Positions 10,137 through 24,700 are shown, counted from the first letter of the stretch. The stretch: 64,000 bases of DNA from Agapanthus africanus (GCA_030015575.1 CM057338.1:635306189-635370188), one strand, 5' to 3'. The notes: generated by a model from the letters alone, not told the origin. A program made the numbers and translations.

Positions 10137-13100
10137 TGTAACGTTTTGAAAATCGTTTCGGTGAAATTTCGGAAAAATCGGTAAAATAAGGGGGTTTTCT
10201 GTAAAAAGTCAAAATACAAATATCTTTATTATAAAATTAAATATATATATTCTAGCTATGTAATTGCTAGTATTTGGTGTTTATTGAGCCACTGGTGAAA
10301 TTTCAAATTTTCTGAAAATTTTTCCGAAATTAATTATTTTAATATTATTTTACGCCGTCACTAATACATTTAATTAGGGAAAATTAAAAATTGGAATGGG
10401 TTGATACAAATTTTATAATTCATGACACACTAATCTGACAGGTAAAATATTGTTTCTGAAACGAAATGGTTTGCCAAAACGGTTTAGAAAATATCGAAGA
10501 AAAAGGGCTTAATTAAAGAAAGTAGTGTTAATGGGAATTGGGGTAATATATTTATCTTTTTTCCTAACCTACACTCCCAGACCTCACCCTCTCTCCCCCT
10601 CCCCATGTGGCCGGCCCCACCTTGATAGCCCCCCTCTCTCTCTCCAATCACCTCTTGTTTGAAAAGAAAAGAAAAGAAAATGAAAGAAGTAAAGGTGGAC
10701 TTTGACTTTTCTTCTCACTTTCTCCACCTCACTCTCTCTCCTCCCTCACGCCCCCCCCCCACATTTCCTGGCCGAAATTTCAGGACCCAAAACAACAGCC
10801 CTCTTCCCTCTTCTTCCCTCATTTTTCCCTCAAAAAAATTCACCAATTCCCATCAAAATCTAAACTAAAATTCAAAACAATGCCTTACCCATTTTTCCTT
10901 ATCCCTTTTAGCATGGATCTTGGTGCAAGGATTTCAAATTGGAGGTCTAGATTTCAAGTTTGATCATGGTTTGTGAGGTATAACTTTTGACCCATTGTTC
11001 AATTGTTGGTTTAAATTCCTTAATGTAGCTTATTAGGTGCTTAATTATGGTTTAATTGAAAGATGTGGGTTTTCAAGAGAAGCTTTAGATTAGGGTTTTG
11101 TTGTGGAATTGGGTTGTGATAAATTGTGCATGGTTTTGTGATGTGGATTAACAACTTAAGTCTTGTAGAAAGCTAATCTAGTTGTTAATTGCAAACCATT
11201 ACTTATAAAATATCCTAATTAAGTTATTTTGCTAACTAGGGTTTTTGGAAAATTATTAAATGCTTTAGATTAAAATATAATTAAGGTTTCATAACATTAT
11301 TAACATTATAATGAGTGGTTTAATACCCTAGATTATGCAAAAACCAAGCTTAATTGTAAAATTGTGAATTTTACTTTAAATCGGTATTTTTGCAAACTAG
11401 TTTTTTGAACGTATATGGTTTGGTGAAATTAAATCGTGGAAATGATTTGTATGGCTTATTTAAGTTATTTAATAAGTATTATAGCCGCTAGATTTGTTTA
11501 AATGTCGAGTTTTGTACTAAAACGGGTAATTATTGCTTGCTAGATTTTTGGAAAAATGGCTTTTAAAGTGAATTTAGGGTTTTTGTGAATTTTAACCTAT
11601 TTTATATTATAATTAGTGTTCGTGAATACGCAAAGGAGTGTGTTTGGGTTTTTCCCAATGGTTTGACGTTTGTACATCGACATCGAGTGTTGGTTTGGCT
11701 ATTCTTGCATGCGTAGGCGATAGGTTTTGACCTATGCGTGATACGCGTGCCGATTTGATTTTCGTAAGATGTTTCGATTTCGAATTTGGTTTTAATGCGA
11801 TACGGTGCGTTATGATATGTAGGTACCCCATGTGGACTTCGAGACGACAAACAAGCGCGTGGCGACGTCGGCACTGGCAAGCGAAGACCAGGTGAGTAGA
11901 TTTATATCTACGGGGAGAAGTCGGGTGGATGGCGTATAGCACCCCCGCAGTTCGTGGTGATGTATACGAATACGTATACACACATGTATTGATTATATAT
12001 ATTCTTTGATGTCATTGATGATATAGATAGATTTTAGGTGTGATTGGATTAGTTTAGTGTTGCGAAACCCTAGAGTAGTGGTTGCACCACACATACACAC
12101 ACACCCCCATACTTGCATACATTCTTCTTTCATATGTGCATACTTGGGATTATATTTATGTGTTCACATGGGTATGGGACTATGTGTTCACATACTGGAT
12201 TTGAGGATAGTAATTGGGTTTTGAGGTGAGTCGATGAGATGTGATTTGAGATCATATGATCGGTGATATGGTAAAATTCGTATTTGAGATATGTCATGAT
12301 GCTATAGCGGATTTTAGACGACGTTACTATGTGAATAGTGATTTAAATAAAATGGTCGACATGTGATCGTGATATGAGATATGATATGCTAGGATATTGA
12401 TACTAGGCCGTATTGGGCGACGTATACCCCTTGATGATGATATGTGCTGATGATATCGGTTTTTTCGAGACCGTCGATCAGTAGTCAGATCTTGATTATA
12501 TTGATGATAGTAGTATTGTACTAGATATTGATCAGTACCCGGATTATGATCTTGATAAAAAGGATACCGGGTGAATAATTTGATGAATGTGATATTGACC
12601 CGTACCCCGATTTGGGATGCCGTACGACGGATTTACGTACGAGCTATATATTGATGTTTGATCCGCACTTTTGACTTGGGAATACTTGATTATAGATATG
12701 GTATCGGATGTGATGTTATCGAGGCGGGATCACCGACTAATATATATGTACATATATGTATCGACTCAGATGTTAGGCGGTTTCCTTACCTTCAGTTAGC
12801 CTGTTAGCTCAACCCTATAGTTTAGTGTAGCTGTATGACTCATATGACTTTAACTGCAGATTATTTATCGTTGTGTTTAGTATTTAGCTTCCGCTCATTA
12901 TTGTTGTTCGCTCCGCACCGCATACTTATATTGTGATTCCTATTTGCATTGTTGATATCATGCTGTTAGGACACCGACACCATTACCGATGATATGTATG
13001 TACCACGTACATTTACTTGTCGGCTCACACACATCTTCATCGGTAATTGCCATGCCACGTACACTTTAGAAATACTATTGCATTGATATAGGTTGTTAGC

Positions 13101-14665
13101 TAATAATTTAGACATGATATTAGTGTACTTGCCTTATATACCAGATTAGACATTGTAGTTATTACTTGTTACTTCATGCATGTTATTATTCATTGTTATG
13201 CCGCATTCATGGATTTTTATGCCTATATTCACTGTTTACATGCTATTAAGGATTTGGATTCGGATTTCCATGAGATTTTCTGGATTTGGGGGGAAAACGC
13301 AATACTTATATAAACTTCTTTTCTCTCTTTAAAATAAAAAGTGCGGTTTTCCCATGATGTATGAGTCATCCACTATGAGTTTGCTGATGGATTTCTAGAC
13401 CCGAGTTCGAGGAGTGGAGGAACCGTTTCGGGTACATGGTGGACCCGGTGCGGTACCCTGGGGCAAGAGGATCGCAGATGATGGCGTTGAGCCAGGCAGG
13501 GGAGCACTACCGACCGATGATTTTACCCGATGCGTCGGATATCCGGAGGATACCGTCGCGTTCTTGAGATGGATGGTAGGGCCGGTCTGGACTGACGGCG
13601 CCCTACATATTGAGATTGAGACATTGAGATTTTGAGATATTGAGGTACAGAGATTGCGACACAAAGATATCGAGATATTTGGATACTTGTTTTGTGTCGA
13701 TGCTGGACACTGTTTATGCTGATTTCATTATGATACCTCATTTTAAATATACAAAAATCTCACTAAGTTATGAAAGCAGATTCTTCAGTTTCATGTATTC
13801 TGTTTTCATGCTTTCATACTGCATCCTTATGATATATTGCTACTTGAGGCACTGACACGGGCACATGGGATTACACTTGGGTTAGATATTTACCCTAACC
13901 ATTGATATAGGCTGCAGGTTTTATATTTGAGGATTATATGTTATGATCGTATGACCTAGGATTGCGTCATATATGCGATTTTTATTCGTAGATGTTTTTC
14001 TACTCATGAGTTGGCAACTCACTCCCGTTGTGCCACAGTTTCTTGCAGGTTTTGCCGTACAGGTTTCATTACGGCTTTGCTGGCACTGCTTCTTTCTGGT
14101 GACTTGCTAGTAGGTGGGTTTATTGGTATCGTACCCATCATTATACATTGTATATTATTATTCAGTTGTATCTAGAAGTTCCATCAACCAAACATGTATT
14201 TATTTTTGAGATAGTGACCAGTGATGTTATTCTTTCGATTTTAGAGTCGCGCGTTATATTTTTGTGGATTTTTTGTTGTTTTGAGTTTCCTTTTGAGTTT
14301 TGATCATCGCCCTTGGCGTTGTATATTATATTGCTTGTGTGGTTGTGACCGTCGATTGACGAAGAGCTAGCTCCCGCTTGGGGATGCCTTTTTATTGATT
14401 TCGTATACTATTCATGTTGTATCCCGTTTAGGGGCCAGTATTTACAAAGGAGACTCTGCCGAAATTTTCAGAAAATACTTGATGTTTTTAAAATGCATAA
14501 TTCGGCTTATGCTATTAAAACTACTTGTTTTAAGTTGGTTTTTCCTTCACTCTACTACTTTTCTTGGTTTGGATTTCTGGGTTTTCGGCTTACATAGATT
14601 ACGTACGCGTCGAGACGTTTCGTAGTCTAAGTGCCGGTCATGTTCCGTACTTTCGGGTCGTGACA
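10137..14665 (+). mobile_element. 3' LTR of gypsy-like element G1, complete
   Basis: The LTR is 4529 bp, from TGTAACGTTTTG to GGGTCGTGACA. Its right part (11969-14665) pairs with the 5' LTR copy at 4612-7307; the left part has no second copy in this window. Such long LTRs fit Tekay/Del-like gypsy elements. Just after it, Copia-B pol resumes in mid-domain at TTAAG (14666-14670), so TTAAG is the predicted target-site duplication. The region 10560-10870 is a CT-rich tract (CTCTCTC, CCCCCC) reading into AAAATTC text. No gene. Confidence 0.92.
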
Positions 14666-16257
14666 TTAAGATACGGGGTTGTCCGACCTATGTTGAAAAG
14701 CAAAATCCGGACAATCTCAAGGCAATGTCGGGTCTGTATAAGTTTGTTAGGATATCCCAAACATTTGCGAGGGAATATCTTCTACCACTCTGAGGAGCAA
14801 AAGGTTTTTTTTTTCTCAGCATGCCACCTTTTTAGAAAAGGAATTTCTTATGAAGAAATTTGTGGTCATGAGGTAGAACTGGAAGGAGTTCCAGCTGGAC
14901 AAACTAATAGTTGATGATTTGGTGAAACCAAAGGATTCAATAGTCTCCAACGAACCTCAGACTCTCCACGAATCTGGTAGGGTTCCTCATCCACTTGAGA
15001 GATACTACGGTCTTCTTGGTGACTGTGGGAGCGAAGATTGCATTATGGTAGATGATGGCCCAACTAGGTTCATACAGGCCATCACAAGTGGAGACTTTGT
15101 GAAATGGCTGGATGCTATGCGATCAAAGATGGAATCCATGTACACCAACAAAGTATGACTTTAAATGTTGCACCTAAAGGGGTAAAACCCATCAGGAGCA
15201 AAAGGATCTTGAGGAAATTCTTGGTGTAGATGGAAAAGTTGAGACTTTCAAGGCTATGCTTAAGTCCATCCGGATCCTACTTTCCATTGCAACATACCGT
15301 GATTACGATATTTGGCAGTTGGGTGTCATGACTAATTTTCTAAATAGTGAATTAGAAGAGAGCGTCTATAAGTACACAGCCAGAGGGCTTCGTAGACAGT
15401 GGGAGCAGCGGAAACGTGTGCAAGTTGCTTTACGGGTTAAAGCAGGCTTCGCAAAGTTGGAACATCAGTTTTGATGTGGTAGTCAAAGCATTTGACTTCA
15501 TCAAAATGGTAGATGAACCTTGTATGTACAAAAAGGTAGTAGAGAGTAAGGTGGTCTTCATCGTATTCTACGTAGATCACATACTCATGATAGGGAAGGT
15601 GTTTCCTATGCTAACTCGGTCAATCTCCTCTTATCACAAGGATTCTCCATAAAGGATCAAGGTGATACATCCTAAATCCTGGGTTTTGGTTCTATGAGAT
15701 AGATCTTTGTGGATGTTAAGATTCTCACTAGGTGTAGTGAGATGGTATCAATCAATCCTGGGGAGAATCATTGGATAGCTTCCAGGGTGATAAGGTCGAC
15801 TGAATATCTGTCACAGGCATTGTCTTTACCCTCAGTGGAGGGGCGGTATGTTGGAAGAGTTCCAAGCTAGATACCGTGACAAACTAGACCATAAAGGCTG
15901 GATACATCGCTACCAAAGATGCTACCAAAGAGACAGTCTAGGTGTATATTAGTTCATGAGATGTACTTCCTTCCTACAATTGTGTGACAATGGAGTTGTG
16001 GCTTATGCCTAGGAACCCCCATCCCATCAGTGACCCAGACATATTCTAAGGCAGTGTCACCTAATCTTGGAGATGGTTGATCTCCAGGGAGATCAAGGTT
16101 TGGAGAGTAGACTCAGAGGACAACACGGTGGATCCACTTAAAAAGGCCTTTTCCCAAGAGAGACTTTTATGGGATGGTTGAGTATAAGATACTACAACCA
16201 CTGCTGATTGTTGGGTATTGGTTACTACAATATATGGCCCTAGTGCAAGTGGAAGAT
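14666..16257 (+). pseudogene. Copia-B pol remnant (integrase end, RT, RNase H)
   Basis: This strongly decayed Ty1-copia pol resumes exactly where G1 ends. Its first bases align with Copia-A pol near 441 (the IWGCPAYVK region after the integrase core). Traces of RT (about 15090-15660) and RNase H (about 15810-16180) follow, with several frameshifts, stops and internal deletions; part of RT near 15200-15260 and much of the RT-RNaseH linker near 15700 are missing. The catalytic YVDD box reads YVDH at about 15570-15581, so the second metal-binding Asp is lost. A recognisable polypurine run, GTGCAAGTGGAAGAT, ends at 16257. More damaged than A, C or I, as expected for an older element. Its 5' half lies left of the window, beyond G1. 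Confidence 0.85.
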
Positions 16258-17763
16258 TGCTAGTTATATGGATGCCCTAGAGGCCATTATTGTACATATG
16301 ATGTATATTATAGTGGATGCTTGGACATACATAGGGATGACTTTCTTGCTCGACATAATAGTGTGCTTTCTGGTTACTCTTTATCTTAACATGTACACTG
16401 ATCGTCTCTCTGTTACATGTTGATAAAGCCCTTAGGATGTTTACTTGACTACCTAGATTATGATGCGGATCATAGTAGTGGGAAAAAGGTATTCCGTGAG
16501 TACATCCTTTAATGTTCCTAATCGTGGGTGTATTGAGACGGGGCATCGATATACCAGAGTAGACTTGCGTATACCTTCTCGACCCATGAAGATGGGCGAT
16601 GGATGATCCCATATCCATTGGTGTTTGACATCAGAGATGATATACGGGTGCTCATTTGAGACTGGGTACACTAGACGGACTCATCGAGAACTCCTAGATG
16701 GTATTATACCTCACGTCAGTAGCAGTTCTCTAGTGACACGTGTACAGGTTAGTCTGTCGACCCGAGATCGTCAAAGAGTCTTGTGTGATTCCCACTGTGC
16801 TTTGATTTCTACCATACCACGTTCAAGAGAACGTGCAAAACGGTGGTTTTTGGGTACAGTCCGAGTCACATGGAGGCAATGAGCGATAAGAGGGGATTTC
16901 GTCTCTCCCGGTATTGGGGGTTGATGTTGCGCTGTGTTCGATTGGCTATAACAGGAAGTCCCTGGCCAGGGCTGTTTCTGAGTTTTACTGATAAGTGTTA
17001 TCAGTAGTTTCTCGACCCATTATGAGCCTCACATCGGCATAACTTATCAAGCTATTGGGGTCTGACGTTTACCACCCCCAGGAAAGATATGCGATATATC
17101 AGACGAAGAGACCGGACTGTATGGTAGTATTACTGATTGGATTCGCAGGAGTATGTGCAGGCTTGCTTGTTGATCTTCTGATCGCTCAATACCCGGGTGG
17201 CCGTTACGTTTAGTAGACCGCTTGCGGCTTGTGGGTGTTTAATATGATCATCACCTACTGCCGACGTATTGACGAGTCTTTAGGGTCCTACACAGAGCTT
17301 TCCTGGTTCATGCGAAACGGAGTAGGTGCAAATATGTGATATGTACGGGACCGAGATTAACGCGCGTAAGAGATACCGCATTCCATTCTCACGATATGTG
17401 ATATCGGACGGTTATATGAGATATAGCCGGGTTATCGGATCAAGTGTTGATTTGATAAGTTGTTGCATTTAATATTAGTCAGTTGTATGTGATACAGCCG
17501 GATTATTAAATCAAGTGTTGATTTAGTAATTTAATGTATAATTATATATGTGATATATTAATTTACATTAACTAATATTAGCTCACTTAAACATTTCTTT
17601 TTCTTGCTAGTGTGCATATAGTATATATGTGATATTTATTAATGTACAACATTTGTGTCTTGCTTCATGCCATATGCAACATGGGTGTATGAGACTCACA
17701 CCAAGCTTATGATAATGTATGGTTTTATTTATTTAAAGTTAATCAAAATTAGTTGGTAATTAG
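16258..17763 (+). mobile_element. Copia-B 3' LTR, left part
   Basis: It starts TGCTAGTTATATGGATGCCC after the polypurine run and follows the A/J type of LTR, including the hairpin (16686-16730) and palindrome pairs near 17410-17525. It is broken at 17763 by Copia-C; ATTAG at 17759-17763 is the left copy of the Copia-C target duplication. The LTR resumes at 27633. Confidence 0.88.
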
Positions 17764-19686
17764 TGTTAGTGTATATGCCCTAGGGGCCATTATTGAATCA
17801 TATTAGCTTGTATATTACTTAATGGAAGTTTGGGATATTCACAGTTATAATAACAGTCTTGCTCAATATAGTAGTATGCTACTTGGTTTACATCTATCTT
17901 AATATGCGTATATGTTTTTTTTAACATATCACGAATACATATTGATAGATCCCATAGGATCTTGCTTTACTACCAGCGTTGTGATGGCAGTCACACTAGT
18001 GGGGGCTGGGTAGTCTACAAGCACATCCTTTTTCAGGTCCCTAGTCGTAGGATTATCGAGACAGGGCATCGATGCTCCAGAGTAGACTAGTGTATATGCT
18101 TCTCATCCCAGCAGGGGAAATAGTCTGTCCCACAGCCATTAGTACGTTGTACTGGAGATAGTATGCAGGTGCTCGTTGGGTTACGGGTACACCGGACAGG
18201 ACTCATAGGGAACTGTTGGTTAGTATTATACCCGTCGTCAGTTAACAGTTCCCAGGTGACATGAGTACAGCATAGTCCATAGACTTGATACTGCTGCTTC
18301 ACCTCGAATGTGTTCCCACTGTTCTTAGATTGCTACCCTACCATGGCTCGACTGAGTCGTGCAAACAGGTAGCAGTTGGGTGCAGTCCCGAAGCACTTGG
18401 AGGCAGTGGCGGTTAGATAGGATTCGTCTCTCCCAGTATTAGGAGTTGATATCGCACTGTATTTGGAGAACCATTACGCAAAGTCCCTGGCCAGGGCAAG
18501 CGAGATTTTACTGGCAGGTTTTCCAGTAGCTTCTCAAGGTGTAATGGGCTTCACTCCGACATGACTTATACCGCTTTTAGGGGACTGACGCTTGCCGCCC
18601 CCTTAGGCCCGATATGCGATAGTCTTAGACCAACAGACCGGACTGTACATAGATTGTCACATCAGGCTCAGTAGGTGTTCGGATGGGTTTCCTCATCGGC
18701 CTTCTTATCGACATCTACCTGGGGACCGTTACGTACAGCTAGTACTGCTTGCGGCCTGTGGTTAAACCCACTGCCACCGTAGTGTCGAGTCTTTAGAGTC
18801 CCACACAGAGAGTTTCCCTGCTTCAGGAGAAACGATATAGAGGTCGTATGGTTTTACGACAGAGTTCGGACATATACGTGTACTTGTGCACGTATGATGT
18901 TCGGACATATTATATTCGCAGGCTTTAGTTTAAGCCAGATTCTAGTATTGGATTATTGGATTTATACAGTCTCAGTATTTCTGTGTTTTTACGGATGGGA
19001 GGGGCATTCTCGTAATTAGTCGAGAAGCTTCTAGAAGGAAGGTGAGGTGGAGAGCTTATGTGTAATTTGCATTAAATGATTTAGTGACTCATGAGATGAT
19101 TCATCCAAATGAGTTAATGAAGCATTTATTGCTTAATGACTCATGTGATGAATCATTGAATGTATTAAATGAAGTATGGTTGTAATTATCAAATATGATT
19201 TATTTAATAATCTTTATGCTTCATATAATATAGAAATGAGTTATTATTCATCTCATTCTCAAAAACACATTCTCTCTTCTCAAGCTATCCTCTTCTTCAA
19301 CCTAACCCTAATCCTCTCATGTGTTGAGATCTCAAGGGTTAGAAAGACTAATTAATCCTTAATCCATCTCTATATCCTCTAGATCACTTGGATTAGCAAT
19401 CCTAACCACTTAGTTACCTCAAGTGAGAGGTTAAAGCTTGGAGAAGGAACTCTCGGGTGGATCTTCTATCACATCGAGGGGGCCGATGAGGAGGTGAACA
19501 ACAAGAACAAGAAAGACTAGTATCTTGAGGTATAATCATCTATCATAGTAGTTTAGCACTTCTAGATAGTTGTTAGTTAAGGTTTAGCAATGATCCGTAA
19601 AATTAGTCGATGTTAACTTAAACAAAATGATTGTTTTACCTATTCCGCCTCCCCGCATCATGTGGGGTGTCTAACGTCGACTTACA
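17764..19686 (+). mobile_element. Copia-C 5' LTR
   Basis: It runs from TGTTAGTGTATATGCCC to GTCGACTTACA, followed by G and the primer site. The shared copia LTR core spans about 17990-18800, with hairpin arms GGGAACTG (18208-18215) and CAGTTCCC (18246-18253). Two TGACTCAT boxes lie near 19084 and 19136, each followed by a GATGAWTCAT-like word. A possible splice donor, GAG|GTATAA, sits at 19530. Confidence 0.93.
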
Positions 19687-19687
19687 G

Positions 19688-19699
19688 TGGTATCAGAGC
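19688..19699 (+). other. Primer-binding site of Copia-C
   Basis: TGGTATCAGAGC lies one base after the 5' LTR end and is complementary to initiator Met tRNA. Confidence 0.93.
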
Positions 19700-21764
19700 C
19701 TAGCTAAACCATAACTAACATGTTAGCAAAGTCTTTATAAATTCGATCGCAAAATTATCCCCAAAAAACGACGTTTTCACCTTGTTTCTGCCGATTTTAA
19801 ATTGGGGTCTAAAAATTTTTTAGGGACCCTTAAATATAAGCAGGGTTTTCTAAGAATTATGAAGAAATTTAGGATCGTGACTCGACCAAACCACCGCGGA
19901 ACCGCCGCCGATCCAAGAGATCCGCCGTGGATCCGCGGCCGAGTTGACACCGAGTCGACCCAAATTTGCTCAGTTATTCTTCTGTGTTGATGTTGTATTT
20001 TCTGGGATGTTTTGTTTCTGCTCAGGTTTTATGTGCACAGAGAATTGTTTGGAGTAGATTCATTTGTGTTGCTTGATCGAAATTCTAAGATGTTTGGTTA
20101 ACTGGATTATATCTGTGTTGTGATTAATGTGTTCGTAAACCTCCCCTAATTGCTAGTATGTCGGTTAGCAAGGGTTGCACATTTAAGTAATGGTTTTTAC
20201 TGGTTTGTGAATGTGGACTTGTTGGATTGTCGTGAATGGATAGCCGGGGATGTGAGACGAGTGTTTCTTTCATTCAAATGTAAATTGTAATTTGTTGTAA
20301 TATTCTTTTGCGGGGCACATCCGGGTTGAGGTTGTAGCCACCGTTGTATTATTTCATTTACTGTTTTCTGCTCCTAGGATAGACCCAAGGTGGGGTGCAC
20401 AAACTACCGGGTACTTTGAAGTACTTAGTGACCTACTCACGTCGTTGAGGGAGACTGCTTCACTTCGGGTACTTGGCGGGTAGTTTGCCGTACCCGTAGG
20501 GGTCTAGGGTGGGGTTTTGGCTATTCATCGTGACTATGTAATCCGTCTTTCTTTGCAGGCTCAAAAGGAATGCAGATTCCTAGAGAATCCAATATGTTCA
20601 TCTGTGATCTGGAATGCCTATTATTGCGTCTGACGAATGTACAATATCTATATATGATATCTAGTAGGCGTCACTTATGTTTTGCACCCGCGCTAGCCCA
20701 GCCCCCGCTTTGTCGTTAGTTAAGTAACCTAACGGGTGAATGACGGGGCCCAGTGGCGAATGCGGATGTCATAAGAGGACGTTGTATTTTCGTTGTTTTC
20801 TGCAATGATAGGTTAATTGATGGGACGCATTATATTAATGCAAAGAAAATAAACCAAAGTTGAATCGTTGGAACAGTTTAAAAGAAGCCACTCGGTTATT
20901 TCAAAACAAAAGATATTTTTTTAATTGCGGAGCTTAAACCACTCCTTTTAAAAGCTATCAGGTTCCTTCGATCATATCAAGTTCACTACGTTCACGGTTT
21001 CGCCAAAACCATTTGTAGCCCTCCGTCATTTCATTTGGGTATTCAGTAGTATTCAAGCTATGTATTTTGACCAGCGCCAAGGCATAGTGTTTGGTAGCTT
21101 CTGTGTATTCATTTGTTGCATAGATAGATGAGTTGGTTTGGGACAGTCGTACTGCCATTTGGCCAACGTCAGGGGTATATACGGGTGGGTTCAAATTAAC
21201 AAGATAATGATGGGTAGAACTTGACATGTGACTTATGATATTTTGACCAACGCCAAGGTCATAAGAGCATGGGGCAGAAATGGATATCGGGAGTTTCTAA
21301 AGAAACTGAAACATGCTAGTGTTTCATACCATTTGGAGTGTGATAATTTTGGTAGGATTCCTTCAACTTTATCACATGATGATATTTGGATCCCGATCCT
21401 ACTGTGAGTATATGCTACTCATCGGGAGATTTTTTCACTTAACGATCAATACTATAAACCAAGTAGGTGTCGAGAAAGGTGTCAGAGGGGCTACGCCCCC
21501 AGAGAAAAGAAGTTATTTAATTAAGGAACTTCGCGAAAGCGTCGTAAAACCTCCCTCGAAGTACCGACACCGGCCTGGCTGAACGGTTAAGCAAGTATTG
21601 TACGGTGAAAATAGTCCTGACTAGTTCTTCCTTTTTGGTATAAGGAGGGATTCGAGAAATAGTGGGAGCCATCCTATTTAGATAAACTAAAAACCACTCT
21701 AAACTTGCATGAGCATCATGCTAAAGTGTTTTCATCTCTCTCTCCTAATTGCAGCGACCAGAAC
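19700..21764 (+). other. Copia-C untranslated leader
   Basis: About 2 kb separates the primer site from the gag ATG, with no supported ORF. It aligns with the Copia-I leader and, on the other strand, with Copia-D. Recognisable parts are a GC-rich CCGCGG stem-loop (19894-19938), a long hairpin with arms 20393-20408 and 20479-20495, the TTAAGTAAC-loop hairpin (20713-20735), three spaced copies of a TTTTGACCA/CGCCAAGG word (near 21065, 21157 and 21238), and a pyrimidine tract plus TTGCAG (ending 21754) that looks like a splice acceptor 10 bases before the ATG. Confidence 0.8.
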
Positions 21765-24700
21765 ATGACGGGCCTTAAGTTATTATTAGATAAAAATATT
21801 TTGACAGGGCCAAACTATAGAGATTGGTTCAGGAATGTCAAGATGGCAATTACCTATGACAAATTGGGGTATGTCCTTACTACTAAAGCCCCTTCCATCC
21901 CAGGTCCAGAATCCAGTGTCGCGGATAAGGAAATATGCAAGACCTGGGAGATAGACTGCGCGAAAGCCAAATGCATCGTGCTTGCCTCTATGAATAATGA
22001 ACATCAGAGGAGGCACGAGAATATGGACCTTGAATCCATATTTCTCCACACTAAGGAACTGTATGGGGAGCAATCTCGTATAGCTTGATACGAGACCTCG
22101 AAGAACTTGTTTCAGTCGAGGCTAGCCTTCGGATCATCTGTAGGGGACATGTCCTTAAAATGATTGGCTATATTGAAGAGCGCACGGACCTCAGGACAAC
22201 ATTAGAGAACGAGCTGTATACAGACTTGGTTCTTCAGTCCCTTCCTTCCACCTACGCCCAGTTTATCTTGAACTTCAACATTCAAGGTAAAGAAGTTGAA
22301 CTTTCAGAACTCCTCAACATGTTAAGGAGTGCAGAGGGCACCTTGCATAAAGCAAGGGAAACACCCACTACGTTTGTTCGTGGTGCTTCTTCTTCCAGGT
22401 CCAAGGCAAGGGACAAAGGAAGGAAGAAAAAGGCCGTTACCAAACCAAGAGGTGGTGTTGGTAAGGTGGAAGCCAAGGGAAAGAAAAAGGTTACGGTGCC
22501 GGTAGTGGCAAAGGACGAGTGCTTCCGCTGTCGCAGGAAAGGCCATTTGAAGATGGATTACAAAGCATGGAATGCCAAGAACCAGGACCCGAGGCAAGTT
22601 GTGGCTTCGGCTTCAGGTGTGTTTGTAATTAAAAATTGTTTGTCGATCAACTCTATTTCCTGGGTATTGGATACTGGATCAGGATCTCATATATGCAATT
22701 TATTGCAGGCACCGAGAAGCCATAGAGTGCTGAAGGTTGGTGATATGACCCTCCAGGTTGCTAACGGAGCTAGCGTGAATGCTGTGTCCGTAGGGGATTA
22801 TCACCTTGGATTGACGAGTGGACATATTTTTGTTTTGCGCAACCGTTTTTGTGTACCTAGTTTAACGTGTAATATCATATCAGTATCGTTGTTATCAAAA
22901 GACGGTTATGATTTCACGTTTGTAAGCGATGTTGTTAACATCCACCTTAATCATGGTTTGATTGGGTCCGGTGCACTAGATAACGTTATATACGTGTTAA
23001 ACCAATTGCAGATTTTCAATGTCCAGAACACACTAAACAGAAAGTCTCCAGATATAAATCAGGCTTTCTTATGGCATTGTAGACTAGGTCATATCAATGA
23101 GACAAGGTTAACTAAGTTATATAGAGAAGGATATTTGGATCCGTTCGAATATCAATCTTATGCCACTTGTCAATCATGTCTCAAAGGAAAGATGACAATG
23201 ACTTCATTCACTGGACATGGAGTAAGAGCGAGCGAGCTCTTAGGACTCATACACAACGATGTATGTGGTCCGATGTCTACACATGCAAGAGGTGGTTTTT
23301 CATATTTCATTACTTTTACGGATGATTTCTCTAGGTATGGATTCATTTTCCTGATGAAACATAAATCCGAGGCCTTTGAGAAATTCCGAGAATATAAGAA
23401 TGAAGTAGAAAACCAAACCGGCAAAAGTATCAAGACACTAAGATCTGATCAAGGTGGTGAATACTTAAGTGCCGAGTTCCTAGGTTACCTAAAAGAGAAT
23501 GGAATTCTTTCTCAGCTTACTCCACAACATAACGGTGTATCGGAGAGATGGAACCGAACCCTATTGGATATGGTACGTTCCATAATGAGTAATGCTGAGT
23601 TACCGCGATCTTTCTGGGGTTATGCACTAGAATCAGCTGCATATCTTTTGAACAGGGTTCCTACCAATACTGTTCCTACCACACCATATCAGATGTGGAG
23701 TGGGAAGAAACCCTATCTTCAGTATCTGAAGATATGGAGATGTCCGGTTTTTGTTAAAAAGCAGCATGTAGACAAACTCGAGGCATGCTCAGTACAGTAT
23801 AAGTTTGTGGGATATCCAAAGAACTCCAAGGGGTATTTTTTCTATTACACAGAGGAACAAAAGGTTTTTGTTTCTCGTAATGCCCATTTTCTAGAACAAC
23901 AGTTTTAGAAAAGGAAACAAGTGGGAGAGCAATAGAACTTGAAGAAATTCCAGAACCACAAACTACTGCTGAAAGTTTGGTAGAACCAGTAGTTCAAGAA
24001 AAACAGGACATTCCCACACCCCTCCGCAGGAGTAGTAGGCCGTCTCATCCGCCTGAAAGATACTACGGTTTTCTCATAGAAGGGGATAGAGAGGATTGCG
24101 TCATTGATAATGATGAACCTATTAGCTTCCAACAGGCCATCCAGAGCGGCGACTCAGTAAAATAGCTGGATGCAATGTGGACCGAAATGGAGTCCATGTA
24201 CACTAACAAAGTATGGACTTTGGACTTTGCTCCAGATGGGGTAAAACCCATAGGATGCAAGTGGATCTTCAGGAAGAAGATTGGTGTAGATGGACAGATG
24301 GAAACCTATAAGGCTTGACTTGTTGCAAAGGGTTTTCGTCAAAGACCTAGTTTGGACTATGACGAAACTTTTCTCCAGTGGCTATCCTCAAATCCATTCA
24401 GATCCTTCTTGCCATTGTCGCCTTCCATGATTATGAAATCTGGCAGATGGACGTAAAGACGGCTTTTCTAAATGGTAATTTAGAAGAGTTCGTCTATATG
24501 GATCAGCCAGAAGGTTTCAATCAGAGTGGGAGCAGCGGGAAAGTGAGCAAGTTGCTTAAATCCATTTATGGACTAAAGCAGGCATCGCGGAGTTGGAACA
24601 TCTGTTTTGAAGAAACGGTCAAAGAATATGACTTTATCAAAAATCCAGACGAACCATGTATATATAGTAAGATTGTAGCACGAACTGTCGTATTTCTCGT

